Positions 17,910 through 25,605 of a stretch of DNA of 64,000 nt are shown one piece after another. The stretch covers positions 124,001 through 188,000 of the forward strand of contig CALXKL010000001.1 of NCBI GenBank assembly GCA_944388965.1, written 5' to 3'. The DNA is from an uncultured Spirochaetales bacterium (GTDB lineage Bacteria > Spirochaetota > Spirochaetia > Sphaerochaetales > Sphaerochaetaceae). The notes below the pieces were generated by a model, which was given only the letters and a program-made list of their open reading frames with translations, had not been told where the DNA came from and did no database searches. Each line of letters opens with the position of its first letter. Positions within the stretch are counted from its first letter, which is position 1. Both the position numbers and the translations under genes were made by a program.

Positions 17910-18884
17910 GTGAAGCCCATCTCCATTTCCATTATCCTTCTGCTTGCCATGATTCTCTGCTCATGCAGGAGTGACCTTCCGCAATCGGGAGAAGGATTCT
18001 CCATAGCCACGTTCAACGCCCAGACGTTCTTCGATGACATCGAGGACGGCGACGAGTTCGACCCCTTTCATCGCCACGACGGCTGGAGCTCGGTGAAATA
18101 CCAGGCCAGATTGGAACGCTTGCGCGATGTCGTCAAGACAAGCCTGGATGTGGACATGCTCTTTCTGCAGGAGATCGAAAGCGCCAAGGTCCTGGAAGAC
18201 CTTCTTGATGATTCCCTACGTCGACGTGGCTATGTATATTATGCAATAGCAGATGTAGACAATCCGATTTCGGTAGGATTCATCAGTAAGTACAATCCCA
18301 TCTCGGTTACATTGCATCAGGTCGGAGACCAGAGAATCGTCATGAGGGCGGAATTCATGGTCCATGGAAGGCAGCTGGTCGTATATGTCCTCCATGCCAA
18401 GAGCAATCTGGGTGACATGGACGAGAACAGGAGGTTGAGGAAGGACTATGCCGCCTTGGTCAACAGTCTTGCCAGACAGGACGAAGGCTCGCCCCTGGTG
18501 GTGCTGGGCGACTTCAACAGCGAACCGGACGCTGAGGGCACCGACATGCTTGCGCTTGTCGGAAAGCACTCTTCGGATCTGCTGGTCGACATGTACTGCA
18601 TCCCGGTCTCGTCTTCGAGGACCGGTATGGACGGCAGGACGTTCTATGACGCGATGATGGACAGAAACTGTGCAGTAGGAGGGTACGGGACGTATTTCTA
18701 CAACGGGGTCTTCCATGATTACGACAGGATCCTTCAAAACAGGGCGTTCATCGAATCCTTTCCGGATGCACGCTTGACGGTCGTCACGGGTGTCAGCGCG
18801 GACGGCATGCACCCGGATTCATATGAGATGGAGGAGGGAGAGGGGCTGTCGGACCATTTCCCGGTGAAGTTGACTCTTCTTTGA
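17910..18884 (+). CDS. Endonuclease/exonuclease/phosphatase-family lipoprotein
   Basis: 324 residues. The N-terminus is a lipoprotein signal with Cys at about residues 17 and 19 (LLAMILCSCRS), so it is exported and probably membrane-anchored. The EEP fold is shown by ATFNAQTF, LQEIES (catalytic Glu), VLGDFNSEPD and LSDHFPVKL. Family members cut DNA, sugar phosphates or sphingomyelin, and an extracellular nuclease or phosphodiesterase is likely here. The GTG start at 17910 follows GAGGAGG with 7 bases spacing; the nearby ATG at 17906 is out of frame. Confidence 0.88.
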   Translation: MKPISISIILLLAMILCSCRSDLPQSGEGFSIATFNAQTFFDDIEDGDEFDPFHRHDGWSSVKYQARLERLRDVVKTSLDVDMLFLQEIESAKVLEDLLDDSLRRRGYVYYAIADVDNPISVGFISKYNPISVTLHQVGDQRIVMRAEFMVHGRQLVVYVLHAKSNLGDMDENRRLRKDYAALVNSLARQDEGSPLVVLGDFNSEPDAEGTDMLALVGKHSSDLLVDMYCIPVSSSRTGMDGRTFYDAMMDRNCAVGGYGTYFYNGVFHDYDRILQNRAFIESFPDARLTVVTGVSADGMHPDSYEMEEGEGLSDHFPVKLTLL

Positions 18885-18906
18885 GAATGCGTGGAATATA
18901 TCGGGC

Positions 18907-19647
18907 ATGGAAGAACTCAGGGAGATACTCACAGGTGGACAGAGCTTCAGCTGGATCGATGAAGGAGACTGCTTCTCGGCGACGCTGAACGAGAAGGTGT
19001 ACAGGGTACGCAGCATTGACGACTTCAGGGCCGATGCGTTCCTGTACGGCTACTTCGATCTCGACTTCGACTACGACGGCGCCAGGGCAGCAATCGCCGC
19101 CAAGGACGACGTGCTCAGGAGGGCGGTGGATGCATTCCCGACGCTTCGCATCCTGCGACAGGATCCGTGGATAGCCCTGATCAGCTTCATCCTCAGCCAG
19201 AACAACAATATAAAGAGGATAACGGGACTGTATCACGCCCTCTCGAAGGCCTATGGACATGAGGTGGAGAAGGGATACTGGTCGTTTCCGACTCCACGGG
19301 AACTCTCCCGGACCAGCATTGCAGAACTCAGGGAGCTGAGGGTGGGCTTCCGGGACAGCTACATAATGGATGCGATCGACAAGGCGGATATCCTGGCTGA
19401 GATCCCGGCTCTCGACTACCATGATGCCGAGGCGAGGCTGATGGGCATAAGGGGCATCGGGAAGAAGGTCGCCAACTGCGTCCTGCTGTTCGGCTTCCAC
19501 CGCATGGACGCCTTCCCGATAGACGTATGGATACGCAAGATACTGGACAGGTACTACCCGGGAGTCGGCCTGGAGCACTTCGACCCGTACAGGGCGCTGT
19601 GCCAGCAGTACCTGTTCAGCTATGCGAGGTATCTGGACCTGGACTGA
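18907..19647 (+). CDS. OGG1-type 8-oxoguanine DNA glycosylase/lyase
   Basis: 246 residues. TGGQSFSW at the N-terminus, the ISFILSQNNNIKRI helix and the helix-hairpin-helix GIRGIGKKVANC with Lys187, followed 19 residues later by Asp206 in FPIDVW, reproduce the catalytic Lys/Asp pair and spacing of OGG1. It should excise 8-oxoguanine from DNA and nick the strand. It is shorter than human OGG1 because the N-terminal domain is reduced. There is no clear Shine-Dalgarno site; an AATATAT stretch lies just before the ATG. The stop abuts the stop of rex on the opposite strand with no bases between. Confidence 0.88.
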   Translation: MEELREILTGGQSFSWIDEGDCFSATLNEKVYRVRSIDDFRADAFLYGYFDLDFDYDGARAAIAAKDDVLRRAVDAFPTLRILRQDPWIALISFILSQNNNIKRITGLYHALSKAYGHEVEKGYWSFPTPRELSRTSIAELRELRVGFRDSYIMDAIDKADILAEIPALDYHDAEARLMGIRGIGKKVANCVLLFGFHRMDAFPIDVWIRKILDRYYPGVGLEHFDPYRALCQQYLFSYARYLDLD

Positions 19648-20280
19648 TCAGGACCTGGGGAACTTGAGCTCGTAGAATATCTGCTCGAGCTCGAGTCCGA
19701 TGTTGATGTTGTGCACGACGGGCATGATCCCGTCGGCCGTCCTGACCGGCTTGAGCGTCACGGGGGAGAAGTTCATGATCCCCGTGACCCCCGCCTCGAG
19801 AAGCTGGGCGTACGTGTCCGTCGCCGCAGATTCGGGGACGGTGATTATCGCGACATCGACCTTGAGTGCGCCTACGACCTCCTCGAGCCTGGACATGGGA
19901 TATACCGGTATCGGCTGCGATGGGTCTGAGTACACCAGGGGGTCGTTATCGAAGCCTGCGACTATCCTTATCCCGTCGCTCTCGAAGCCGGAGTAGTGCA
20001 TCAGGGCCTTGCCGATTCTTCCGCAGCCAACGACTATCACATGCTGCTCGTCACCCTTGCCGAGGATCGTGCCGATTCTGGAGATCAGGTCGGTTATCTC
20101 GTAGCCGCCCCGCTTCTGTCCGTGTATCTCCAGCTGGGAGAAGTCCTTTCTCACGACGGCGGCGCTCACGCCCGCCGCGTCGGCCAGGTTATGTGCGAAG
20201 ACCTTCTCAAGACCTATGGTGCGCAGACGGTTGAGCGCCCTGTAGTAGCGTGTAACCCTGATCAGCATGTCGTTGTTCAT
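19648..20280 (-). CDS. rex: Redox-sensing transcriptional repressor Rex
   Basis: 210 residues. An N-terminal winged helix (LADAAGVSAAVVRKDFSQLE) is followed by a Rossmann domain with GCGRIGKALMHY and the FSPVTL...NINIGLELEQIFYEL end typical of Rex. Rex binds DNA when NADH is low and releases it when NADH rises, so it controls fermentation and hydrogen genes. It is divergent from the NADH-dependent hydrogenase operon and has a Rex-like operator over its own promoter. GGAG lies 9 bases before the ATG. Confidence 0.96.
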   Translation of the reverse strand: MNNDMLIRVTRYYRALNRLRTIGLEKVFAHNLADAAGVSAAVVRKDFSQLEIHGQKRGGYEITDLISRIGTILGKGDEQHVIVVGCGRIGKALMHYSGFESDGIRIVAGFDNDPLVYSDPSQPIPVYPMSRLEEVVGALKVDVAIITVPESAATDTYAQLLEAGVTGIMNFSPVTLKPVRTADGIMPVVHNINIGLELEQIFYELKFPRS

Positions 20281-20297
20281 GTCGTATCTCCATCTTT

Positions 20298-20335
20298 ATG
20301 TGAATCGTGTAACATTTTCAAAAGGAATATGTCAA
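20298..20335 (-). promoter_or_regulatory. rex promoter with overlapping Rex-like operator
   Basis: On the minus strand TTGACA (20330-20335) is followed after 17 bases by a weak -10. An 18-base imperfect palindrome at 20298-20315, ATGTGAATCGTGTAACAT on the plus strand, covers that -10. Its half-sites resemble the Rex operator TTGTGAA-N4-TTCACAA, with six of nine pairs matched. This suggests autorepression and possibly control of the divergent hydrogenase operon. Confidence 0.55.
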
Positions 20336-20369
20336 TAAACACCTGTCAAATCCAGTGAAATGTGTATCA

Positions 20370-20422
20370 GATAATATTATCTTCGCACCCGATTTACATG
20401 GTACGGGGAAATTACGTACTAT
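20370..20422 (+). promoter_or_regulatory. Probable hydrogenase operon promoter region
   Basis: TTTACA (20393-20398) and TACTAT (20417-20422) are 18 bases apart and lie 34 bases before the first gene. The segment also holds the perfect palindrome GATAATATTATC (20370-20381) and an inverted repeat GTACG/CGTAC (20401-20419) around the -10, either of which could be a regulator site. The boxes are moderate matches only. Confidence 0.4.
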
Positions 20423-20455
20423 TGAACCTATCTGAAAAACAAGTAGGAGGAGTCA

Positions 20456-20920
20456 ATGTCTCAGAATCTTTTCTCTGACGAACTGCTCAGCTTCATCGAC
20501 GAGTGGAAGGACAGGCCGGGCAACCTGATCATGGTCCTTCACCGCGTGCAGTCGGAGGTCGGATACATCTCCCGCGAGGCCGCAGACGAGGTGTCCCGTC
20601 TTCTGGACGTTCCGCTGTCGACGATCTGGGGAGTCGTCACGTTCTACCATTTCTTCAAACTGACCAAACCAGGCAAATACAATATCCAGGTATGTCTCGG
20701 CACCGCCTGCTATCTGAAGGGAGGCGACATCATCGTCGAGGAGCTGGAGAAGCTCAAGGGGCTCAAGGTCGACGGACTGACCGACGACGGTCTCTTCTCG
20801 CTGCAGGCCGTACGCTGCGTCGGCTGCTGCGGACTGGCTCCGGTCATGACAATCGGCGGCGAGGTCTTCGGCAAGGTCTCAAAGGACCAGATCCCGGGCA
20901 TCCTGGACAAATTCAGCTGA
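20456..20920 (+). CDS. hydC: NADH-linked [FeFe] hydrogenase, NuoE-like subunit
   Basis: 154 residues of the thioredoxin-like [2Fe-2S] NuoE/HydC family. Cluster ligands are in CLGTACYLKGG and VRCVGCCGLAPV. The N-terminal helices (LIMVLHRVQSEVGYIS, STIWGVVTFYHFF) are typical. In the trimeric bifurcating hydrogenase it carries electrons near the NADH site. AGGAGGAG lies 5 bases before the ATG. It is the first gene of the operon, which faces away from rex. Confidence 0.92.
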   Translation: MSQNLFSDELLSFIDEWKDRPGNLIMVLHRVQSEVGYISREAADEVSRLLDVPLSTIWGVVTFYHFFKLTKPGKYNIQVCLGTACYLKGGDIIVEELEKLKGLKVDGLTDDGLFSLQAVRCVGCCGLAPVMTIGGEVFGKVSKDQIPGILDKFS

Positions 20921-21396
20921 TGGATGCGCTGGACTTCCTCTTCGAGGCGGTCAAGAACAGCCTCGAGGCCGGCGCCGGGACGGTGTCGGTGAGAGTGGAG
21001 ATGGACGATGGCCAGGTGCATGTCACCTGTACGGATGACGGTGCATGGGAGCCGGATGTGGACCATTTCGCCAGAGGAGGTTCGAGCAAGGGGGACGGCA
21101 GAGGGCAGGGTCTGTATCTGCTCGCCCGGCTGGATAGGGATGCGGCTCTTGTAAGGGCCGGGGACCGCACGGTCCTCACATACAGCTTCCCGCGTCGGCT
21201 GATGGGTGATGGATCCCAGGTCTATCCCTTCCTGTTCTCCATGTGCAGGAGCCGGGGGGTACACCTCGTGCTCGATGCCGGAGGAAGGGTGCTCACCGAT
21301 GATGACATGGTCTCCATGTTCGGGGACCTGGAAACGGCCGGTGGCATCTCGGGCATGAAGAGGTTCATCGCCTCTTCGATAGATAGTGAACAATAG
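20920..21396 (+). CDS. Small HATPase-domain protein in the hydrogenase operon
   Basis: 158 residues resembling a stand-alone GHKL/HATPase domain: FLFEAVKNSLEAGA (N-box-like), TCTDDGAW (G1-like Asp) and GGSSKGDGRGQGLYLLARL (G2-like). There is no phosphorylation or sensor domain, so it is not a complete histidine kinase. Similar small ATPase genes occur at this position in hydrogenase operons of clostridia and thermophiles; the role is unknown, perhaps regulatory. The ATG overlaps the preceding stop (TGATG), so translation is coupled. Confidence 0.82.
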   Translation: MDALDFLFEAVKNSLEAGAGTVSVRVEMDDGQVHVTCTDDGAWEPDVDHFARGGSSKGDGRGQGLYLLARLDRDAALVRAGDRTVLTYSFPRRLMGDGSQVYPFLFSMCRSRGVHLVLDAGGRVLTDDDMVSMFGDLETAGGISGMKRFIASSIDSEQ

Positions 21397-21405
21397 GAGT
21401 AGCAT

Positions 21406-21780
21406 ATGGCAAAACTGTCATTGGAGGAACTCAGGGCCCTTCGCGCGAAGGAGAGTGCCAGACTCGAGAAGCGCGATATCCATGGCAAGCGGGTCCATGT
21501 CGTGGTCGGCATGGGCACCTGCGGCATCCAGGCTGGAGCGAAGGTCACTCTGAACAGCATCGTGGACGAAATCGAGGCCAAGGGCCTCAAGGACGTCATC
21601 GTCACCCAGGCCGGCTGCCAGGGCAGATGCGACATGGAGCCGGTCGTCGAGGTCTATACCCCGTCGCTGGGCGCCGTGGCGTATGGCAAGGTGGATGCCA
21701 AGCTGGCCAGACGCATAGTCGATGAGCACATCGTCGGCGGCAAGGTCATCGATGACCATCGCATTGACTTGGAGGGTTGA
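21406..21780 (+). CDS. [2Fe-2S] ferredoxin-like subunit of the hydrogenase operon
   Basis: 124 residues with a thioredoxin-like [2Fe-2S] fold: VVGMGTCGIQAG and TQAGCQGRCDMEPVVEV hold the four Cys. It resembles the N-terminal domain of the next gene product and probably relays electrons between subunits or to an outside ferredoxin. TAGGAGT precedes the ATG. The gap to the next gene is a single base. Confidence 0.88.
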   Translation: MAKLSLEELRALRAKESARLEKRDIHGKRVHVVVGMGTCGIQAGAKVTLNSIVDEIEAKGLKDVIVTQAGCQGRCDMEPVVEVYTPSLGAVAYGKVDAKLARRIVDEHIVGGKVIDDHRIDLEG

Positions 21781-21781
21781 G

Positions 21782-23569
21782 ATGGGTTTCAAGAACTATA
21801 TTCTGGTCTGTGGCGGAACCGGCTGCGAGTCTTCGAAGTCGGACCTGATCTACAAGACGCTTATCGAGGAGGCCAAGGCCCAGGGAGTCGCCGACCAGGT
21901 CCAGGTCATCAAGACGGGATGCTTCGGCTTCTGCGAGCAGGGACCGATCGTCAAGATCCTTCCCGAGGACTCCTTCTACGTGAAGGTCAAGCCCGAGGAT
22001 GCAAAGGAGCTGATCAGCGAGCACGTCATCAAGGGCCGCGAGGTCACCAGACTGCTGTACAACAAGACTCCCAAGAAGCCTCTTGAGCAGGTGGAGGACA
22101 TCCAGTTCTACCAGAAGCAGCTTCGTGTCGTGCTGCGCAACTGCGGCGTGATCGACCCCGAGGACATCGACGACTACATCGCCAACGACGGCTATGTGGC
22201 CCTCGAGAAGGCCCTCTTCGAGATGAGCGGGGATGACATAATCGAGCAGGTCAAGATCTCTGGACTGAGGGGCCGCGGTGGTGCAGGCTTCCCGACCTGG
22301 ATGAAGTGGAACTTCACCAAGCAGGCCGAAGGCGATGTCAAGTACGTCGTGTGTAACGCGGACGAAGGCGACCCGGGAGCCTACATGGACCGCTCCACGC
22401 TCGAAGGCGACCCGCATTCGGTCCTGGAGGCCATGACGATCTGCGGCAAGGCGATCGGCGCCCACCAGGGATACATCTACATCCGTGCCGAGTATCCTCT
22501 GGCGATCCATAGGCTCGAGGTCGCGATGAAGCAGGCCAGGGAGTATGGACTTCTCGGAAAGGACATCCTGGGATCCGGCTTCGACTACGACATCGAGATC
22601 CGTCTCGGCGCAGGTGCGTTCGTCTGCGGCGAGGAGACCGCTCTCCTGCAGTCCATCGAGGGCCACAGGGGCATGCCTCAGCCCCGTCCGCCGTTCCCTG
22701 CGGTCAAGGGCCTTTGGGGAAAGCCGACGGTCATCAACAACGTCGAGACCTGGGCGAACATCCCCGTCATCATCGCCAAGGGCGGTGCGGAGTTCGCGAA
22801 GATCGGAACGCAGGACAGCCATGGAACCAAGGTCTTCGCCCTGACCGGCAAGGTGTGCAACTCCGGACTCGTCGAGGTCCCGATGGGCACCACGCTGCGT
22901 GAGATCGTCTTCGACATCGGAGGCGGCATCGCGGGCGGACGCAAGTTCAAGGCGGTCCAGACCGGCGGCCCCTCGGGCGGTGTCATCACGGAGGAGAACC
23001 TCGACACACCGATCGACTTCGGCGGTCTGCAGCGCATCGGCTCCATGATGGGCTCGGGCGGAATGATCGTCATGGACGACAGCGACTGCATCGTCGACGT
23101 GGCCAAGTTCTATCTCGAGTTCACCCGTGACGAATCCTGCGGAAAGTGCTTCCCCTGCCGCATCGGCGGAAAGAGCCTGTACAACCTGCTGGACAAGATC
23201 ACCATCGGAAACGGTACGGAGGAGGACCTGGAGGAGCTCAAGACCATCGCGCATGCGATGCAGAAGGGTTCGCTGTGTGCTCTCGGCCAGACGGCTCCCA
23301 ACCCCGTCCTGTCGACGCTGCGCTACTTCCCCGAGGAGTACGAGGCCCACATCAGGGACAAGAAGTGCCCTGCCGGAAAGTGCAAGAAGCTGATCAGGTA
23401 TGCGATCGACCCGAACAAGTGCATCGGCTGTACGGCATGTTCCAGGAAGTGTCCTGTCGGTGCCATCTCGGGTGAGCTGAAGAAGCCTCATTCCATCAAC
23501 CAGGCCGCATGTATCAAGTGCGGAGTGTGCCGCCAGACGTGCAAGTTCTCGGCGATCACAGTCGAGTAG
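21782..23569 (+). CDS. hydB: NADH-linked [FeFe] hydrogenase, NuoF-like flavoprotein subunit
   Basis: 595 residues. Domains in order: a thioredoxin-like [2Fe-2S] domain (CGGTGCESS, GCFGFCEQGP), the NADH/FMN domain (GRGGAGFPTWMKW, NADEGDPGAYMDR), the [4Fe-4S] site ESCGKCFPCRIGG, and a C-terminal two-cluster ferredoxin domain (CIGCTACSRKCP, CIKCGVCRQTC). It oxidises or reduces NADH with FMN and, in HydABC enzymes, couples this to ferredoxin. The start at 21782 gives MGFKNYILVCGG and follows GGAGGGTTG. The length fits HydB. Confidence 0.94.
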   Translation: MGFKNYILVCGGTGCESSKSDLIYKTLIEEAKAQGVADQVQVIKTGCFGFCEQGPIVKILPEDSFYVKVKPEDAKELISEHVIKGREVTRLLYNKTPKKPLEQVEDIQFYQKQLRVVLRNCGVIDPEDIDDYIANDGYVALEKALFEMSGDDIIEQVKISGLRGRGGAGFPTWMKWNFTKQAEGDVKYVVCNADEGDPGAYMDRSTLEGDPHSVLEAMTICGKAIGAHQGYIYIRAEYPLAIHRLEVAMKQAREYGLLGKDILGSGFDYDIEIRLGAGAFVCGEETALLQSIEGHRGMPQPRPPFPAVKGLWGKPTVINNVETWANIPVIIAKGGAEFAKIGTQDSHGTKVFALTGKVCNSGLVEVPMGTTLREIVFDIGGGIAGGRKFKAVQTGGPSGGVITEENLDTPIDFGGLQRIGSMMGSGGMIVMDDSDCIVDVAKFYLEFTRDESCGKCFPCRIGGKSLYNLLDKITIGNGTEEDLEELKTIAHAMQKGSLCALGQTAPNPVLSTLRYFPEEYEAHIRDKKCPAGKCKKLIRYAIDPNKCIGCTACSRKCPVGAISGELKKPHSINQAACIKCGVCRQTCKFSAITVE

Positions 23570-23583
23570 GAGGTCGTGAAGTT

Positions 23584-25332
23584 ATGCTAGTACATTTGAC
23601 AATACAGGGAATAGAAGTGGCAGTGGAGCAGGGTTCCACGGTCCTCGAGGCGGCTCTCAAGGCCGGCATCAGGATTCCGACCCTCTGCTACCACCCCGAT
23701 CTCAGGCCCTTCGGATCCTGCGGACTGTGCATCTGCAAGCAGGAGGGCTCGGCCAAGATCATCAGGGCCTGCGCCACGCCTGTGGCCGAGGGCATGAGGA
23801 TCATCACACATGACAACGAGCTGTACGAGGTCAGGAAGACCATCCTCGAGCTGATCATGAGCACGCACCCGGCAAGCTGCCTGACCTGCGTCAGAAACAA
23901 CAAGTGCGAGCTGCAGAAGCTGTGCATCGAGTACGGTATCCGCGAGCAGCCGTTCGAGACGAGGATCAAGGATCTTCCGAAGGACACCTCGACGAAGGCC
24001 ATCATTCTCGACCCGTCCAAGTGCATCAAGTGCGGCCGCTGTGTCCAGGTCTGCCAGAGTCTCCAGGGTGTCTACGCCCTCGAGTTCATCGGTCGTGGAG
24101 ACGCCACGCAGATGTGTCCTGCGGCCTCTCTGCCTCTCAACGACAGCCCGTGCATCAAGTGCGGCCAGTGTGCGACGCACTGTCCTGTCGGTGCCATCTA
24201 CGAGGTCGACGAGGGTGGCAGGTTCCTCCGCGAGGCGTCCGCCAGCGAGAAGGTCGTGGCGGTGCAGATCGCACCTGCCGTGCGTGTCGCCCTGGGCGAG
24301 GAGTTCGGCTTCAAGCCCGGCGAGCTGACCACGGGCAAGATCTACACGGCGCTGCGCCGTCTCGGTGCGGACTACGTCTTCGACACCAACTTCGGCGCCG
24401 ACATGACGATCATGGAGGAGGGAACGGAGCTTGTGAAGCGCGTAAGCGAGGGCGGTGTCCTGCCTCAGATCACCTCCTGCTGCCCCGGCTGGATCGAATA
24501 CGTGACCAAGTACTACCCCGACCTGATCGAGAACCTCTCGTCGGCCAAGAGTCCGATGATGATGCAGGGTGCCATCACGAAGACCTACTGGGCAGAGAAG
24601 ATGGGAATCGATCCGGCCACCGTCTACTCCGTTGCCATCATGCCCTGCACGGCGAAGAAGGCCGAGATCCATCGCGACGAGCACATGAAGAGCAGCGGCT
24701 ACGATGATGTCGATCTGGTGCTCACCACACGTGAGCTGGCAAGGATCATCCGCCAGCGCGGCATCGACTTCGCCGCTCTTCCCGAGAGCGAGGCGGACAG
24801 CCCGATCGGCGAGTACTCCGGCGCCGCCACCATCTTCGGCGTCACGGGAGGCGTCATGGAGGCTGCCGTCAGGACGGCCTACCATGCCATCTCCGGCAAG
24901 GAGCTGTATGATCCCGACATCATGACCGTGCGTGGAAACGGCGAGTTCCGCCATGGCGCGATCGATGTGGATGGAAAGACGACTCTGCGCTTCGGCGTCG
25001 TGCATGGCATGGGCAATGCCAAGGCGATCCTGGACGAGATCCGTGCCGCCAAGCAGCGTGGCGAGAGGGCTCCTTACGAGTTCATAGAGGTCATGGCATG
25101 CCGCGGCGGATGCATCGCAGGCGGCGGCCAGCCGCTCGGCACCGATGACGAGGTCCGCTCCAAGAGGACCAGCGGCTCGTACACCGACGACAAGAAGTCG
25201 AAGGTGCGCTGCAGCCATCAGAACCCGTCCGTCATCAAGTGCTACGAGGAGTTCTTCGGCGAGCCTCTGAGCGAGAAGGCCCATCATCTGCTGCACACCG
25301 AATACACTCCGGTTCCCGTATACAAGAACTGA
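23584..25332 (+). CDS. hydA: [FeFe] hydrogenase catalytic subunit HydA
   Basis: 582 residues. Cluster domains in order: an N-terminal plant-type [2Fe-2S] domain (GSCGLCICKQ), a His/Cys-ligated [4Fe-4S] site (HPASCLTCVRNNKCELQKLC), two [4Fe-4S] sites (CIKCGRCVQVC, CIKCGQCATHC) and the H-cluster domain. The three H-cluster motifs are intact: TSCCPGW, MPCTAKKAE and EVMACRGGCIAGGGQP. It therefore should make H2 from protons with electrons from the NuoF-like subunit. The maturases HydE, HydF and HydG are not in the window. GGAGGT lies about 10 bases before the ATG. Confidence 0.96.
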   Translation: MLVHLTIQGIEVAVEQGSTVLEAALKAGIRIPTLCYHPDLRPFGSCGLCICKQEGSAKIIRACATPVAEGMRIITHDNELYEVRKTILELIMSTHPASCLTCVRNNKCELQKLCIEYGIREQPFETRIKDLPKDTSTKAIILDPSKCIKCGRCVQVCQSLQGVYALEFIGRGDATQMCPAASLPLNDSPCIKCGQCATHCPVGAIYEVDEGGRFLREASASEKVVAVQIAPAVRVALGEEFGFKPGELTTGKIYTALRRLGADYVFDTNFGADMTIMEEGTELVKRVSEGGVLPQITSCCPGWIEYVTKYYPDLIENLSSAKSPMMMQGAITKTYWAEKMGIDPATVYSVAIMPCTAKKAEIHRDEHMKSSGYDDVDLVLTTRELARIIRQRGIDFAALPESEADSPIGEYSGAATIFGVTGGVMEAAVRTAYHAISGKELYDPDIMTVRGNGEFRHGAIDVDGKTTLRFGVVHGMGNAKAILDEIRAAKQRGERAPYEFIEVMACRGGCIAGGGQPLGTDDEVRSKRTSGSYTDDKKSKVRCSHQNPSVIKCYEEFFGEPLSEKAHHLLHTEYTPVPVYKN

Positions 25333-25355
25333 GTGCATCCAGAACGTACGATTCT

Positions 25356-25386
25356 CCAGAAGCCGGGTGTCCTGCCCGGCTTCTGG
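25356..25386 (+). terminator. Terminator-like hairpin after hydA
   Basis: A perfect 12-bp inverted repeat (CCAGAAGCCGGG / CCCGGCTTCTGG) with a 7-base loop starts 23 bases after the hydA stop. There is no T-run, so it may be an intrinsic terminator of low efficiency or a 3' stabiliser. Confidence 0.65.
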
Positions 25387-25399
25387 CATATGTATGGCG
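25383..25399 (+). promoter_or_regulatory. Possible sigma-54 promoter upstream of the efflux operon
   Basis: CTGGCATATGTATGGCG has GG and GC separated by 10 bases and TGGCA at the -24 position, matching the sigma-54 consensus (TGGCAC-N5-TTGC) except for a few bases. The operon downstream ends with a sigma-54 activator gene, which makes the site plausible. It overlaps the end of the hydA hairpin and would give a leader of about 195 bases. The rest of the 273-base gap holds a 7-bp hairpin (25456-25480) and the GGAG site of the next gene. Confidence 0.35.
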
Positions 25400-25605
25400 A
25401 TGGCATTTCGCCGCTCCCCGATTCCGCTTTGTGCGCGATGCAGGACGAATTTGTATTTTCCATGGATTAATCTTGGAAAACGGCTCTCTTCATCTTGCCC
25501 ATTTGAAGTTCGAAATAGTACTTTTGGTGAGGACTTGAAGAATATGCGTCATGCGGGTGCCCCGTCCGGGGACGGAAGGTCATTTCATCTTGTCCAGGAG
25601 ATATT

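Noticed and set aside
21746-25389. Minus-strand open frames of 581 and 600 codons opposite hydB and hydA
   Set aside because: They are low-complexity Leu/Asp/Arg-rich translations of the complementary strand of intact iron-sulfur proteins.
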